DNA from: a virus
Length of the DNA: 64,000 nucleotides
Reading direction: 5' to 3' (one strand)
IMG/VR virus record: IMGVR_UViG_3300031952_000002
Location: 62,001 to 126,000 of that record
This document shows, piece by piece, positions 16,847 through 26,203 of this stretch. A program made the translations under genes and the position numbers. How positions within the stretch are numbered: position 1 is the stretch's first letter; every line of letters starts with the position of its first letter. The notes beneath the pieces are model-generated. The model was not told the DNA's origin. It did no database searches and was given only the letters and a program-made list of their open reading frames with translations.

Positions 16847-16916
16847 AGAAAAACGAATAAAAGCTTTCCATACGGCATAACGCCAATAGAAAGCTTAGGT
16901 TATTTTTTTTATTTTG
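16847..16916. terminator. Bidirectional terminator-like hairpin
   Basis: AAGCTTTC (16861-16868) pairs with GAAAGCTT (16889-16896), with an inner GGC/GCC pairing in the loop. T-rich tracts lie on both sides (TATTTTTTTTATTTT on plus, TTTATTCGTTTTT on minus). It separates the gene ending at 16950 from the scaffold/capsid genes, so the latter may have their own promoter within this 129-nt gap. Confidence 0.4.
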
Positions 16917-16949
16917 ATGAAAAAGCTATATAAGACTATGATTTTACTG

Positions 16950-17420
16950 TTAAAAAGACCATCTATATTGATCAATTACTAAGTCAGGTGATGTACTTAA
17001 TCCGGCTGCAAACACATGACTAGCTGGGTTATTTTGGCTTTTAGCTATTTTCATATCTACAGGACTGAGGCCACGTCTCTTGGCCCATGACAAAGCCGCC
17101 TTTTTTACGTCTTCAGGTACATCTGCTCCAAATTCCATTTTAACTACGCCATTTTTATGGGTAGTTACTCCCATCTCATTTTTAGCTAAAGGTGCGTTTT
17201 CTGTAAGTCTTTTTACTAAAAGATCTCTAAATTCTTGATATATTTCATGTTTTTTTGCTGGTTCTAAAGTATTGATTTTAGTTGACATTAAATGTTTCAT
17301 CCAGGCATGAAACTTTGATTTAAGCTTTGGGGGGAGGTTGGTTACTCCAGCGTGACCTTTTGATCCTGCTTTACCTGTCCAAGCTTTAACTAGTTCCATA
17401 CTCAAGCTATCTATATCCAT
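16950..17420 (-). CDS. Unrecognised protein downstream of the giant solenoid protein
   Basis: This 156-residue, basic, helical protein (WTGKAGSKGHAGVTNLPPKLK) ends in aromatic YRWSF. The gene begins 22 nt after the stop of the 1929-residue gene and is followed by a hairpin. Its central GVVKMEFGADVPEDVKKAALSW has the look of a small alpha/beta module. No family is recognised. Confidence 0.55.
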   Translation of the reverse strand: MDIDSLSMELVKAWTGKAGSKGHAGVTNLPPKLKSKFHAWMKHLMSTKINTLEPAKKHEIYQEFRDLLVKRLTENAPLAKNEMGVTTHKNGVVKMEFGADVPEDVKKAALSWAKRRGLSPVDMKIAKSQNNPASHVFAAGLSTSPDLVIDQYRWSF

Positions 17421-17442
17421 TAAGCACCTCTTAAGGGTAAGA

Positions 17443-20400
17443 TTAAGTAACTGGCTTTTTCCACATCATAAGACTGTTCTTACCAAACGGTCTTTTACTA
17501 ACTTTTTTGGCCGTACCGCTGTCAAAATTCTTTAGCTTATGGTAGTCGGTCTTAGTCCAGCCATTTTCTGGTGGATAGTGGATGTACATATGCTGCAGCC
17601 ATTGCGGGTAAGGCTTAGGGTCATTCATACCAGACATATAAGCTCTAACATCGTGTCCATGCATATACAAACCTTTGACACCGGCCTTTTTGGCTGTGTC
17701 ATTAACGGCTTGGTGCGCGGCATCTAACCACCCAGAAGTTAAGTCTTGGATTTTTTTAGCATATTTGCCAAACTCTTCTATTGAGTAACTTTTACCGTTT
17801 ATTACAATAGATTTATGGCCTTTTTTGGCTATATCATCCAGCTCTTTTCTTAGACCAGCCGAAAAGTCTGATTGAGTCTCTTCAATTAGCCAGTTTTCTG
17901 GATCTGATGTATCCACCCTAGCCCAACCTACTGTATAAGGACCAGTAGGGTGATCGCTGTATCTGCCAGATTCATTTATGTAGTCGTAAATGTTCTTTAG
18001 GTCTTTGTCTTCAATAATAGCTTTTTGGAGTTTTTCGTTAGCATTAACCTGAACTACTAAATTGTTTTGGTCAGAGTGTCTTTGGGCTCCATCCCATTTA
18101 GTGTAAGTAACTTTGTAATTGTCCTGGTTATTAACTATAGCTTTGTTGACTAGCTCTGGAGTCATTGTGTGCTTTGGTGATGCCAAAAAAGCGTCTTGTA
18201 TCTTTTTGTTGTTGGCTAACTTAGGAGCAGTCCGTTTAAAAGTGCCCCAATCCATACCTTCAGGTGGAATGATGGAACTAAGCTCCTGGAACAGGTGCCC
18301 CGTCTTAGATGCATTTACCGACGAAACAGTTGGTTGCCCTTTGATGTTTAGATTTTTTGTGTCAGGTATCCTTGGAGTAAGGTCGTTAAACATGTTGAGG
18401 CCATGAGGAACAACATTAAAAACTGGGCTCCACTCTTTTCCAACTTCAAAAACATGGTCATAGGTTGGATTGTTTCTCAGTCTGGTCCTTAAATAGTCAA
18501 ATTCTGTTTTTGTCAATTTAGGGTTTTGGATAAGTGTATGGGTGTCATAGCTACGGTCAAAAAGGTCAGCTATAGATTGTTTGGACAGCTTATCGGATAT
18601 TACTAAATCTTTTAAATTTACATCAGGGATATCGTAAAGGTTCTTATGGAAAAAAGCTTCCGATTCTGGTGAATCTTTTACAAATTTATAAGTTGACGGG
18701 TCAAGATCGCTTAGATGCTCTGCTTGAAACTGTGGGCTACCGCCACCAGCCTGAACTATATCATCAATAGCTTCCGGAAGCTGATCGATTTGTTTATCTG
18801 TTAAGTGAGGGGCTATTCCCTTCAAAGATCCAGTATAAAGATGTCCTACCGTTTTACTTCTTAGAGTTTTAGCCCATTGAACCCATTTGTCTATAGCTTC
18901 CGAGATATGACTTGGGTCCATTTTTCTGACTACATCGGAAACATGTGACATCATTTCATTAGCTTCTGATGCACTCATGTCTATGCCACTAATAACATCA
19001 GGTATGGGCATGTTGTCTGGATGAATCTTTTGGTGTCTTAGCAAAAACATACCGTTTGGTTCACTAGCCATCTTACGATGGATAGACGGACTAAACTCTG
19101 CATTTGATGCAAATTTTATATTAAAATCGGGATCATAGTGATTTTTTGTAGCTTCTAGAAGTTTATCGGTATTAGGACCTGTCAATTTCACATCATTGAG
19201 TTCTAGTTCTCTGTCAAAAATGTTTTCGTAAATTTCATCCGATATGCCGTCATTTCGGATATGATCGGCAATATGACCCAGAAGATCGTTAGATGTCTGA
19301 GCGTTTGTTTGGCTTTGTTTACCATTACCAGACTTTTGCAGATACTGGAAAAGGTAGTCCATGCTTTGGTCATACAAAAGTCTTTGTCTTTTATCTTTGT
19401 CGTTTACCATTTGGGAAACAACATGGTCCATAACTGTTCCCTGATTAGCTTTTTCATCTGAGGCGCTATTGATAAGTCTGGTTAAACTTCCTGCGTCAAG
19501 TTTGGAGTTAAGATGACTAGCTAGTTTGGTAGAATACTCTGGACCCATTTTGTCAGCATTTTGTTTAAGCAATGGATGAATATCGTCCCACTGCATTAGG
19601 TCTGCAGGCAAAATGTCTATGGTTTTGTCTACTAATTGGGCAAAACCGTCTTTACTTAGTTTAGAATAGCCAGAGTGGATTACACTAAGAGCCTGATTAG
19701 CGTTGTTTATATGAGGTATCAACTTAATGGCCAAAGAAGGGTTAATGTTTTTAGCTATAGGGCTGTTGTTATTAATTTCCTGAAAAATATCATTAAGTTG
19801 GCCAAATTGTTTTTCGTTAGCATTGGCAGCTTGGCTTGAACCTAGCAACTTAGATGCAGCAAAAGACTCCAATTCACTCTTATTGGGCAAACCTGTACCT
19901 TCCGAAGAACCTAAAAGGCGACTGGTTACATCCAGGGAAGTAGAATAAGACTTACCGGTAATTTCCCCAGGCTTGTTCATAATAGCTTCGGCGGTGTCTT
20001 CTGGGTTCATTTTGCCGCTAGTATGAAGCATAGACAAAGCTTTAGACCACTGGTCATCATCAGACATTACATTAAGAAATGACTTAAGCTGAACCGAGTT
20101 TGATTTTTTCTTTGTTTCAAGTATCTTAGGGATATCTTTGACAAATTTTGCTTGAGCTTCTGGCGAGGCAGTTCCATCTGGAGTGTGGCTAGCCATTTTG
20201 GCTGCTGTGCCATAGTCTCCTAGTTCTAGTGCTTTGTCGGTCATATGACTAAAAACCGGTCCTTTGGATGCTTCTGGCAATTTGTCTACTATATTAGCCA
20301 CTAAGCTGATTTTCTTAGGGTGTTTTGCTATAAATTGGTTAATAGCATCCATAGCAACAGCATGGTGCTTTTGTTCTGAATAGTTTCCTTCTACATCAGT

Positions 20401-23232
20401 AAAAGCCTCTTTGTTGCTTAAGGATTTGGCTACCAGTTTAGAGGCATCTAGTTCAGTTTTACCGGCACCAATAAGTTGACCTATTGTTTGGGAAATTTCT
20501 TGGTCACTGGCTCCCTTAAAGACATCGTTATTGCGTAAAATATCGTCAAGATATTCTGTTCCGGTGTCTTGTTTGTGGAACTTCATCAAAGAGTCTAAAT
20601 ACGGCTTTATGTGACCAAAAGGTTTATCGGATTTAAAAGATCTACGGAGTTCTGTTGCAAGCATGTCTTCGTTTTGATGAACATGCTTGGCTGTTTGTTG
20701 GTCATTTAAAATGCCATACTTGTGCATTTGCTGTATAATCGGATGACCTTCTGGTGCTGTGTCTATAAGATCTGACAACAAGTTTTGATGTTCTGGTTTC
20801 GGATCATATCTATTAAAAACAGCTGAATAAGCATCATGCCGATTTTGACCAGAACTGTCCAAAAAGTCATGTAAAAACTGCTTTTTTTCTTGATCAGGCA
20901 AGTTACTTTCATGCAAATTTGGAATCAAATTTCTAGTATATGCGCTAAGCTGTTGAGTTCCTGGCATAAATTCGTCTTTGTCGGCACCAGCCTTTTGGCT
21001 AAGCGACTTTAAATGTTCCCGGTATTGCGGGTCTTCCAATACGCCTGGAATTTCAGTCATCTTACTAGCAAGACGAGATGCACTTTGGGTGTCACCGTTT
21101 TGGATTTCTTGGGCCATAACTGAGTTAATATGGTGCATCAGTTGAGGAGTTGGCTTGTTGTCCTGGATCATGCCAGACTGTTCAAGGTTTTTAATAAGGT
21201 AGTATTCGTTAAGGTTGTGACCTTCGGTGTTGCTCAAAACCTTGGTAATCTCTTGGTCGTTAAGTTTGTGTGGGTATTCATTTTCATGGTATTGGTCTAT
21301 CCATGCGTCAGAATTTTGGCGAATTTTTTGGTGATGATCTTCGTTTAGGTAGTCAATATTGGCAATAGCAGACATGGGCAACCCATATCTTGGGCCATGC
21401 TTAATTGTTGTGTCTATGGCGTCATGTATGAGATCGTCTCTTTTTTGGCCACGGTCCATGTTGTCCATATGACTAACAAATGATCTATGAACGGTAGGAC
21501 TAGCTAAGGTTTGTCTCATAAAACCTTCACCCTTTTGTGCGTCAACTTTTTTAGCTATTTCAGCCCTAACGCTTGGAGGAAGATTATTGTTTTCCATCAT
21601 TGTGTGTAACAGTCTAGGCAATACAGAATAGTCGTCTTTTTGCAACGCCGCGTCTGTTAGGTCGTTGGCTACTTTTGGTGAATAATTACCAAATCTTATT
21701 ACTTTATGGCTTAAATCATAGTCATGTTCACCAAATTTAGTAACAATATCAGACATATTGTCCTTGATGCCCTTGTCAACTACTTCTTGGACTCCTGGAT
21801 AAGAGTTGATCATTTCTAAATCTGATAAGTTTCCGTCTTTTTTAATAGTTTCCAAGCTTTTGTGTAGCTTGTCACCAGATAAAAGGCCGCTTTTAATGGC
21901 GTGATTCAAAATGTTATATTTGTCATTTGAGGTGCCATGAGGCATAGACAGAGCTTTGTCTACTCCAGCTATAACAGTTTCTTTGTGGTCAGGATTTTCT
22001 GCTATTCTTTCACTTATATCATATAGATCAGGTTTGCCGGTTTTAATATGATCGGCTGCTACACTATCTGGCAAATGTTTGCTGTGAAAAGCTTGTAGGG
22101 CTATTTCTTGGTCATCTCCATCTAAAGCTTTTCTAAGATGATCTTGGTTGTCTGTAGTTCTAATTATCCTAGATCTAGTTTCTTTGTCGCCACGGTTAAA
22201 GGCGTGGTCAACAATATAAGAAGGTGATTCTTTATAATATTTTTTGAATGCATGCTTGTCCTGGATTTCTCTAGGTAACGTCTGGAAAAGCTGCTCTTTG
22301 TCTTGGTCAGATAGCTTAGGGTGTTCGGTGACGCTATTATAACCGTGCCGATAAAGCTCCGCCTCTTGGTCTTTTGTTAGATTTTCGTTTTCCTGGAAGT
22401 TTCTAATGGCTTTTTCGTCGCCGTTGCGTAAAAAACCCTTAAACATTTCGTCAGGTATTCTGGCGTGAGCCTGGGCTGCTGAAGAAATGTCTTGTCTGTC
22501 ACTTTTAAGTGATTTGGCTACATAGTTTGCTGGCAAGTTTGGGTGCGCAATTAACGAATTGAATCCCCTTGTTTCACCTTTGTCAATAGCTTTGTCGGCT
22601 ACGCTAGTTAAAATCTCTGGCGGCGAGTTTTGCTGTTCACCGAAAAATCTCATGGGGCTATAGTGGTGCTGTTCTACGAAATCTTTGTGATCTGCTAGCT
22701 CTTGGGCCGTGTGTTGAATTTTTGGTCCAAGGCTTTCATCTATTATGGTTGAGATGTGTTCAGGGTAAGAATATGCAGGTCCAGCTTCGCCAGCAGCTAA
22801 CCTTTGGGTAAAGGTGCGTAGCTCTGGTAGTGGCATATGTAGGGTATCAATTTGTGTGTTATTGTCTTCAGATTCTTGGTTTTTTTTCATAAAAGCTATA
22901 AGCTTGTCATGATCCAAGCCAGGGGTATCCGCAACTCTTTTAACGGTTCTTGTTACAACATCTTTAGGTTCTATTGCACCGCTATTATACTGATCCATAA
23001 AATGGTTAGAATGGTCAGCATCATGCAAGCCACTATTAAAAGCGTGAAAAAGTAAAGAAGGTTGAATTTCTTTATTTTCAGGCTTCCAGGCGGCAGTATA
23101 TAGTTTTTGGGTGTGGCTTTTGTCCCAATTGTCGGAACCAGAAACGGCTATTAAATGTGAGCTATTTTTTGTTTGAATATATTTGTCAATAATGTCGTGA
23201 ATCTTTTCGCTTTTTTCTGGTGTATCAGTCAT
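17443..23232 (-). CDS. Giant alpha-solenoid virion-region protein with C-terminal phage polyvalent-type domain
   Basis: At 1929 residues this is the largest gene in the window. Residues from about 1 to 1700 are built of many irregular helical repeats with recurring short motifs such as HPKLSDQDKEQL, NPKLTKTEFDYL and NPDHKETVI, resembling a HEAT- or TPR-like solenoid. The last 167 residues differ: GWARVD (1769-1774), then WLIEETQSD (1781-1789), followed by helices and an aromatic end. W-x-I/V-E-E-x-Q-S-D blocks of this kind are known to me from large phage and mobile-element polyvalent proteins of unknown activity. There is no signal peptide or membrane segment. Position between the prohead protease and capsid block suggests an internal, possibly injected, virion protein. 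The function is not known. Confidence 0.65.
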   Translation of the reverse strand: MTDTPEKSEKIHDIIDKYIQTKNSSHLIAVSGSDNWDKSHTQKLYTAAWKPENKEIQPSLLFHAFNSGLHDADHSNHFMDQYNSGAIEPKDVVTRTVKRVADTPGLDHDKLIAFMKKNQESEDNNTQIDTLHMPLPELRTFTQRLAAGEAGPAYSYPEHISTIIDESLGPKIQHTAQELADHKDFVEQHHYSPMRFFGEQQNSPPEILTSVADKAIDKGETRGFNSLIAHPNLPANYVAKSLKSDRQDISSAAQAHARIPDEMFKGFLRNGDEKAIRNFQENENLTKDQEAELYRHGYNSVTEHPKLSDQDKEQLFQTLPREIQDKHAFKKYYKESPSYIVDHAFNRGDKETRSRIIRTTDNQDHLRKALDGDDQEIALQAFHSKHLPDSVAADHIKTGKPDLYDISERIAENPDHKETVIAGVDKALSMPHGTSNDKYNILNHAIKSGLLSGDKLHKSLETIKKDGNLSDLEMINSYPGVQEVVDKGIKDNMSDIVTKFGEHDYDLSHKVIRFGNYSPKVANDLTDAALQKDDYSVLPRLLHTMMENNNLPPSVRAEIAKKVDAQKGEGFMRQTLASPTVHRSFVSHMDNMDRGQKRDDLIHDAIDTTIKHGPRYGLPMSAIANIDYLNEDHHQKIRQNSDAWIDQYHENEYPHKLNDQEITKVLSNTEGHNLNEYYLIKNLEQSGMIQDNKPTPQLMHHINSVMAQEIQNGDTQSASRLASKMTEIPGVLEDPQYREHLKSLSQKAGADKDEFMPGTQQLSAYTRNLIPNLHESNLPDQEKKQFLHDFLDSSGQNRHDAYSAVFNRYDPKPEHQNLLSDLIDTAPEGHPIIQQMHKYGILNDQQTAKHVHQNEDMLATELRRSFKSDKPFGHIKPYLDSLMKFHKQDTGTEYLDDILRNNDVFKGASDQEISQTIGQLIGAGKTELDASKLVAKSLSNKEAFTDVEGNYSEQKHHAVAMDAINQFIAKHPKKISLVANIVDKLPEASKGPVFSHMTDKALELGDYGTAAKMASHTPDGTASPEAQAKFVKDIPKILETKKKSNSVQLKSFLNVMSDDDQWSKALSMLHTSGKMNPEDTAEAIMNKPGEITGKSYSTSLDVTSRLLGSSEGTGLPNKSELESFAASKLLGSSQAANANEKQFGQLNDIFQEINNNSPIAKNINPSLAIKLIPHINNANQALSVIHSGYSKLSKDGFAQLVDKTIDILPADLMQWDDIHPLLKQNADKMGPEYSTKLASHLNSKLDAGSLTRLINSASDEKANQGTVMDHVVSQMVNDKDKRQRLLYDQSMDYLFQYLQKSGNGKQSQTNAQTSNDLLGHIADHIRNDGISDEIYENIFDRELELNDVKLTGPNTDKLLEATKNHYDPDFNIKFASNAEFSPSIHRKMASEPNGMFLLRHQKIHPDNMPIPDVISGIDMSASEANEMMSHVSDVVRKMDPSHISEAIDKWVQWAKTLRSKTVGHLYTGSLKGIAPHLTDKQIDQLPEAIDDIVQAGGGSPQFQAEHLSDLDPSTYKFVKDSPESEAFFHKNLYDIPDVNLKDLVISDKLSKQSIADLFDRSYDTHTLIQNPKLTKTEFDYLRTRLRNNPTYDHVFEVGKEWSPVFNVVPHGLNMFNDLTPRIPDTKNLNIKGQPTVSSVNASKTGHLFQELSSIIPPEGMDWGTFKRTAPKLANNKKIQDAFLASPKHTMTPELVNKAIVNNQDNYKVTYTKWDGAQRHSDQNNLVVQVNANEKLQKAIIEDKDLKNIYDYINESGRYSDHPTGPYTVGWARVDTSDPENWLIEETQSDFSAGLRKELDDIAKKGHKSIVINGKSYSIEEFGKYAKKIQDLTSGWLDAAHQAVNDTAKKAGVKGLYMHGHDVRAYMSGMNDPKPYPQWLQHMYIHYPPENGWTKTDYHKLKNFDSGTAKKVSKRPFGKNSLMMWKKPVT

Positions 23233-23827
23233 TTTTTGCCCCGTAAACCATGTCGTTAAGGAGTTTGCGCATTAGCTTTTGATTGTTCTGGTCCAGTTCG
23301 CTAAAGTAAGCTTTTTCGATATGTGGGTCATGTCCATGGGAATAGCTGCCAAGTTCGGTCTTAGACATTTTTTGACTAGCCAAAGAATAGTCATTAAACT
23401 GCTGCTGTCTGGCGTTTCCTACATGGTCTTCAACTGGTCTTGGTATACCCTGAAGCTCATTTGGCATGTCAAGGTTAGCTTTGGATGCCACCTTAAGCTT
23501 GCCGGTAGCCAACAACTCATGGACGCGCTTGAACTCATCTTGACTAAGCATTCGATTATTAAGGGCAGCGGTTAGTCCATCGGAGGTAATTTCAATTGTG
23601 TCGCCATTAGTTAAACTATAGGTATGAGATTTTACATTAGGGTTGCTAATGATCTCTAAGCTGTCACTTTCGTCAATAGCGTTGATGCCTGCCATTACAC
23701 CTTTGGCAAACATCTTTTGGATCTTACCGCCAGTTTTGTCGTAAGTAAAAAGTAAAGTTTTACCATCAGTGCGAATTTCGGCCAAAGCTTCATTCGTATG
23801 AGGAGATTTGATTATCAGAGCCTGCAT
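23225..23827 (-). CDS. Unrecognised protein upstream of the giant gene
   Basis: This 200-residue protein has a beta-rich N-terminal half (MQALIIKSPHTNEALAEIRTDGKTLLFTYDK) and a helical C-terminal half with NDYSLASQKMSKTE. It overlaps the protease gene by 38 nt upstream and the giant gene by 8 nt downstream, so the three are probably translated from one message. No family is recognised. Confidence 0.6.
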   Translation of the reverse strand: MQALIIKSPHTNEALAEIRTDGKTLLFTYDKTGGKIQKMFAKGVMAGINAIDESDSLEIISNPNVKSHTYSLTNGDTIEITSDGLTAALNNRMLSQDEFKRVHELLATGKLKVASKANLDMPNELQGIPRPVEDHVGNARQQQFNDYSLASQKMSKTELGSYSHGHDPHIEKAYFSELDQNNQKLMRKLLNDMVYGAKND

Positions 23828-25457
23828 TGTTTAACTCTTCAAAAAGCTGGTTGAAAGTCCTGCCGTGAGACTTTTGTTTGATATGGTCCAAATTTCTCTG
23901 AGCTTTAGCGGCGTTAGCTGGCGATGCGCCAGTATTATTAATAAGATACACGTAAAGCTGGGAAGGGTCAAGCTGGTCTAGCCATTCTTGGGTCTGGGGT
24001 ACTAGCATATCTTCCCCTAAACCGGAATTTTCCTGGTCGTCATAATAGTCTGAAGGATTTCCGTTAGAAAACTTGTACAAAGGCCCGTTATTGACGTGGG
24101 TAATTTGGCCACCATTTGCAGCCGTGTCTCCCCAGGTCCTAGATGGATGACCTAGACACAAATCAACTATAGCCATTTGTTGAAGTCGGCCAGTTTGCCT
24201 AGCTTGTTGCAAGGCATTTTGGTAGCCTTCGGTGCCCATTGGCTCATAGTCGTTACAAGAATTGATGCCCAAAACCGTGTTGTATAGACTTGGGTGGTCA
24301 CACCATGCCGTATTTGGAGTAATATCTGGTAACTTAAAGAAATTCTTAGCAATTTCATGGTACTTAGTGGCGTCTTTGAATTTGTCTGCCGCCTTTGGGT
24401 TGACCGACAGTTTGATCAACATTGTGCCATGAGTAGGGCTATTATACAAAAACTTGCTATTTTTGCTTTGCAGTCTTTTCAGTTTTCCAGGTACGTCCTT
24501 TTTCATGTCTATCATAGGTACAGCCTGCAGGGCTGCATGAGCCAGACTGTCCTGGCTAAATGATGCATTGCCATTAGACAAAGCCGACAAACTAGGTTCA
24601 GTTTTCTTTAGGTGGAGTTCTTGGGTGACGCCTTCAAAGTGATCCAAGTAGTCATCACTTACTTCAGGTAAAGCTGCTTTGAGGATTGGTCGAAGAGGTG
24701 ATTTTCCATCCCAACTGGCTACTATCTTAGCAAGTTTTTTGCGTCTTTCGGGTGACAACCCGGCAAGACTTTCTCTTTGCAAGGCTGAGCCTTGAGTCAA
24801 GGTAGATGGAGCTGCATTGTAGCTGCCAGCCGTAAGAGTTTTCTTAAGGGCCAACACCGCTTCTTTGATTGTTTCTAGTGGGGTAACGGTTTTAGCTATG
24901 TCTTCAAAGATAGCATCTTCGACTTCAATAGTTCTATAGGAAGGTTCGGTGTCCCATCCCATAGTTTTTTCTATGTCGTCGCCTTCGTAAATATCTGATA
25001 TTGCTGACTTATTGCACGGACGAGCGGTTAGTGCAAGTCTTCTACCAACAGATCTCTTTAACTCATATCCTTGTCTTTCTAATGTGGAACCTTCAATAGA
25101 AAACCCAACAACCATTGGAGTTTTTCTTTTTTGGCAATATCTAAACATTGCCGCACAGGCAACCGCACCTGGATGTTTTTCATCATCAAATAGTTCCGAT
25201 ATTACATACACAAAAGGAGTTTTGACCTTGTCCCAAAACATTTCCTGGCGCTTGTTATCACAGTCAGACTTTTTCATTATCTTTTTTGCAAAAATAATCT
25301 TGCCAACTATATCTTCTGGTGAGTCATTTTGGTGCTCCCAGTTCACCAAACCACGACCTTCAACTAAGTCAGAGATGTCATGCCCTTCAATATGGAGCAT
25401 TTCTCCTGAAGAATCAATATGTTGCGATGCAGCAATTCCATCGATTTTTAATCCCAA
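23790..25457 (-). CDS. Prohead protease fused to a kinase-like (probable pseudokinase) domain
   Basis: The 555-residue protein begins at a TTG codon (25457) with AGAGG 6 nt upstream. Residues 1-160 are a HK97/T4 gp21-type prohead serine protease: GLVNWEH with H42, and VVGFSIEGSTLERQGYELKR with S120, followed by RLALTARPCN. Residues 206-227 repeat the capsid N-terminal arm (YNAAPSTL...QGSALQ). Residues about 325-550 resemble the HipA/PI3K-like kinase fold, with K349 in TMLIKLS. The catalytic segment, however, reads GHPSRTWGD (436-444) and the metal segment reads THVNNGPL (N456), lacking both expected aspartates. Proteolysis of capsid and scaffold is the likely first role; the C-terminal domain is probably a pseudokinase. 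Typical prohead proteases are about 200 residues, so the fusion is unusual. Confidence 0.75.
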   Translation of the reverse strand: MGLKIDGIAASQHIDSSGEMLHIEGHDISDLVEGRGLVNWEHQNDSPEDIVGKIIFAKKIMKKSDCDNKRQEMFWDKVKTPFVYVISELFDDEKHPGAVACAAMFRYCQKRKTPMVVGFSIEGSTLERQGYELKRSVGRRLALTARPCNKSAISDIYEGDDIEKTMGWDTEPSYRTIEVEDAIFEDIAKTVTPLETIKEAVLALKKTLTAGSYNAAPSTLTQGSALQRESLAGLSPERRKKLAKIVASWDGKSPLRPILKAALPEVSDDYLDHFEGVTQELHLKKTEPSLSALSNGNASFSQDSLAHAALQAVPMIDMKKDVPGKLKRLQSKNSKFLYNSPTHGTMLIKLSVNPKAADKFKDATKYHEIAKNFFKLPDITPNTAWCDHPSLYNTVLGINSCNDYEPMGTEGYQNALQQARQTGRLQQMAIVDLCLGHPSRTWGDTAANGGQITHVNNGPLYKFSNGNPSDYYDDQENSGLGEDMLVPQTQEWLDQLDPSQLYVYLINNTGASPANAAKAQRNLDHIKQKSHGRTFNQLFEELNNAGSDNQISSYE

Positions 25458-25459
25458 AA

Positions 25460-26203
25460 TTAACCTCTTTGTTCGGAGTATTCATCATACCCAAAACCCT
25501 TGAAAGTTATAGTACCGCGAGCATTAAATCCATAGCCTGGCGGCAACATTGACAAAACGTGTCTACAGTGAGGGTGAGTGCAGCCAACAGTGGCTACCGG
25601 ATTACGCCAGTCTTTGTTGTAGCCATCTTTAAGTTCCGACAGTTTATATACTTTTGGCACATAAAGGTCATCGGTGTGCCACAGCTTTTTGCAATTTACG
25701 CACAACTTAGCGTCTACTACACCAAGTTTCATTACGGTTGGGTCATCTTCCCCAATAGAAGCTCCAAGCTGTTCAATACCGGCTCTTTCGGCGTAAGCTT
25801 GGACGTTCTTTATTTCTGTGTTAAGGACGGTGCTGACATACTTAGAAGCTTTGTCCATACCGTCTCTGACTAAGCCTTCAACCTGGTCTAATTCTATGCC
25901 TTGTTCTGCAGCCATAGTCAGATTGTTGATGGTCTTCAGGCGCTCTGCGTCCAGGTAGTTGGCGGTGATTTTTGCCATGCTTTTGATGCGCTTTACGTCT
26001 ACTTTGGCATCTGGACCGTACATCATGCCGATAGTATAGCGATAAATTCCTTCCATAGAATCAATCGGGTCTTGATCACGGATTATTTCAAAATAGATCG
26101 CTGGGCCACGGAAAAACCTTCCTAACAGTCTCGCCTTGAGTCTGTTAAAAAGGTCGTTTACGTGGGCTTCGATTGCCTTTTTTTGATTATCCGTCAACAT
26201 CAT
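25460..26203 (-). CDS. Minor head protein, SPP1 gp7 / Mu F-like
   Basis: The 247-residue product is helical for 150 residues and then has CVNCKKLWHTDD and GCTHPHCRHVLSMLPPGYGF, a Cys/His cluster seen in the phage Mu gpF / SPP1 gp7 head-morphogenesis group. These minor capsid proteins sit next to the portal and help genome ejection or head assembly. It follows the portal gene with a 17-nt overlap; I use the ATG at 26203, though a GTG 12 nt upstream is possible. Confidence 0.7.
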   Translation of the reverse strand: MMLTDNQKKAIEAHVNDLFNRLKARLLGRFFRGPAIYFEIIRDQDPIDSMEGIYRYTIGMMYGPDAKVDVKRIKSMAKITANYLDAERLKTINNLTMAAEQGIELDQVEGLVRDGMDKASKYVSTVLNTEIKNVQAYAERAGIEQLGASIGEDDPTVMKLGVVDAKLCVNCKKLWHTDDLYVPKVYKLSELKDGYNKDWRNPVATVGCTHPHCRHVLSMLPPGYGFNARGTITFKGFGYDEYSEQRG

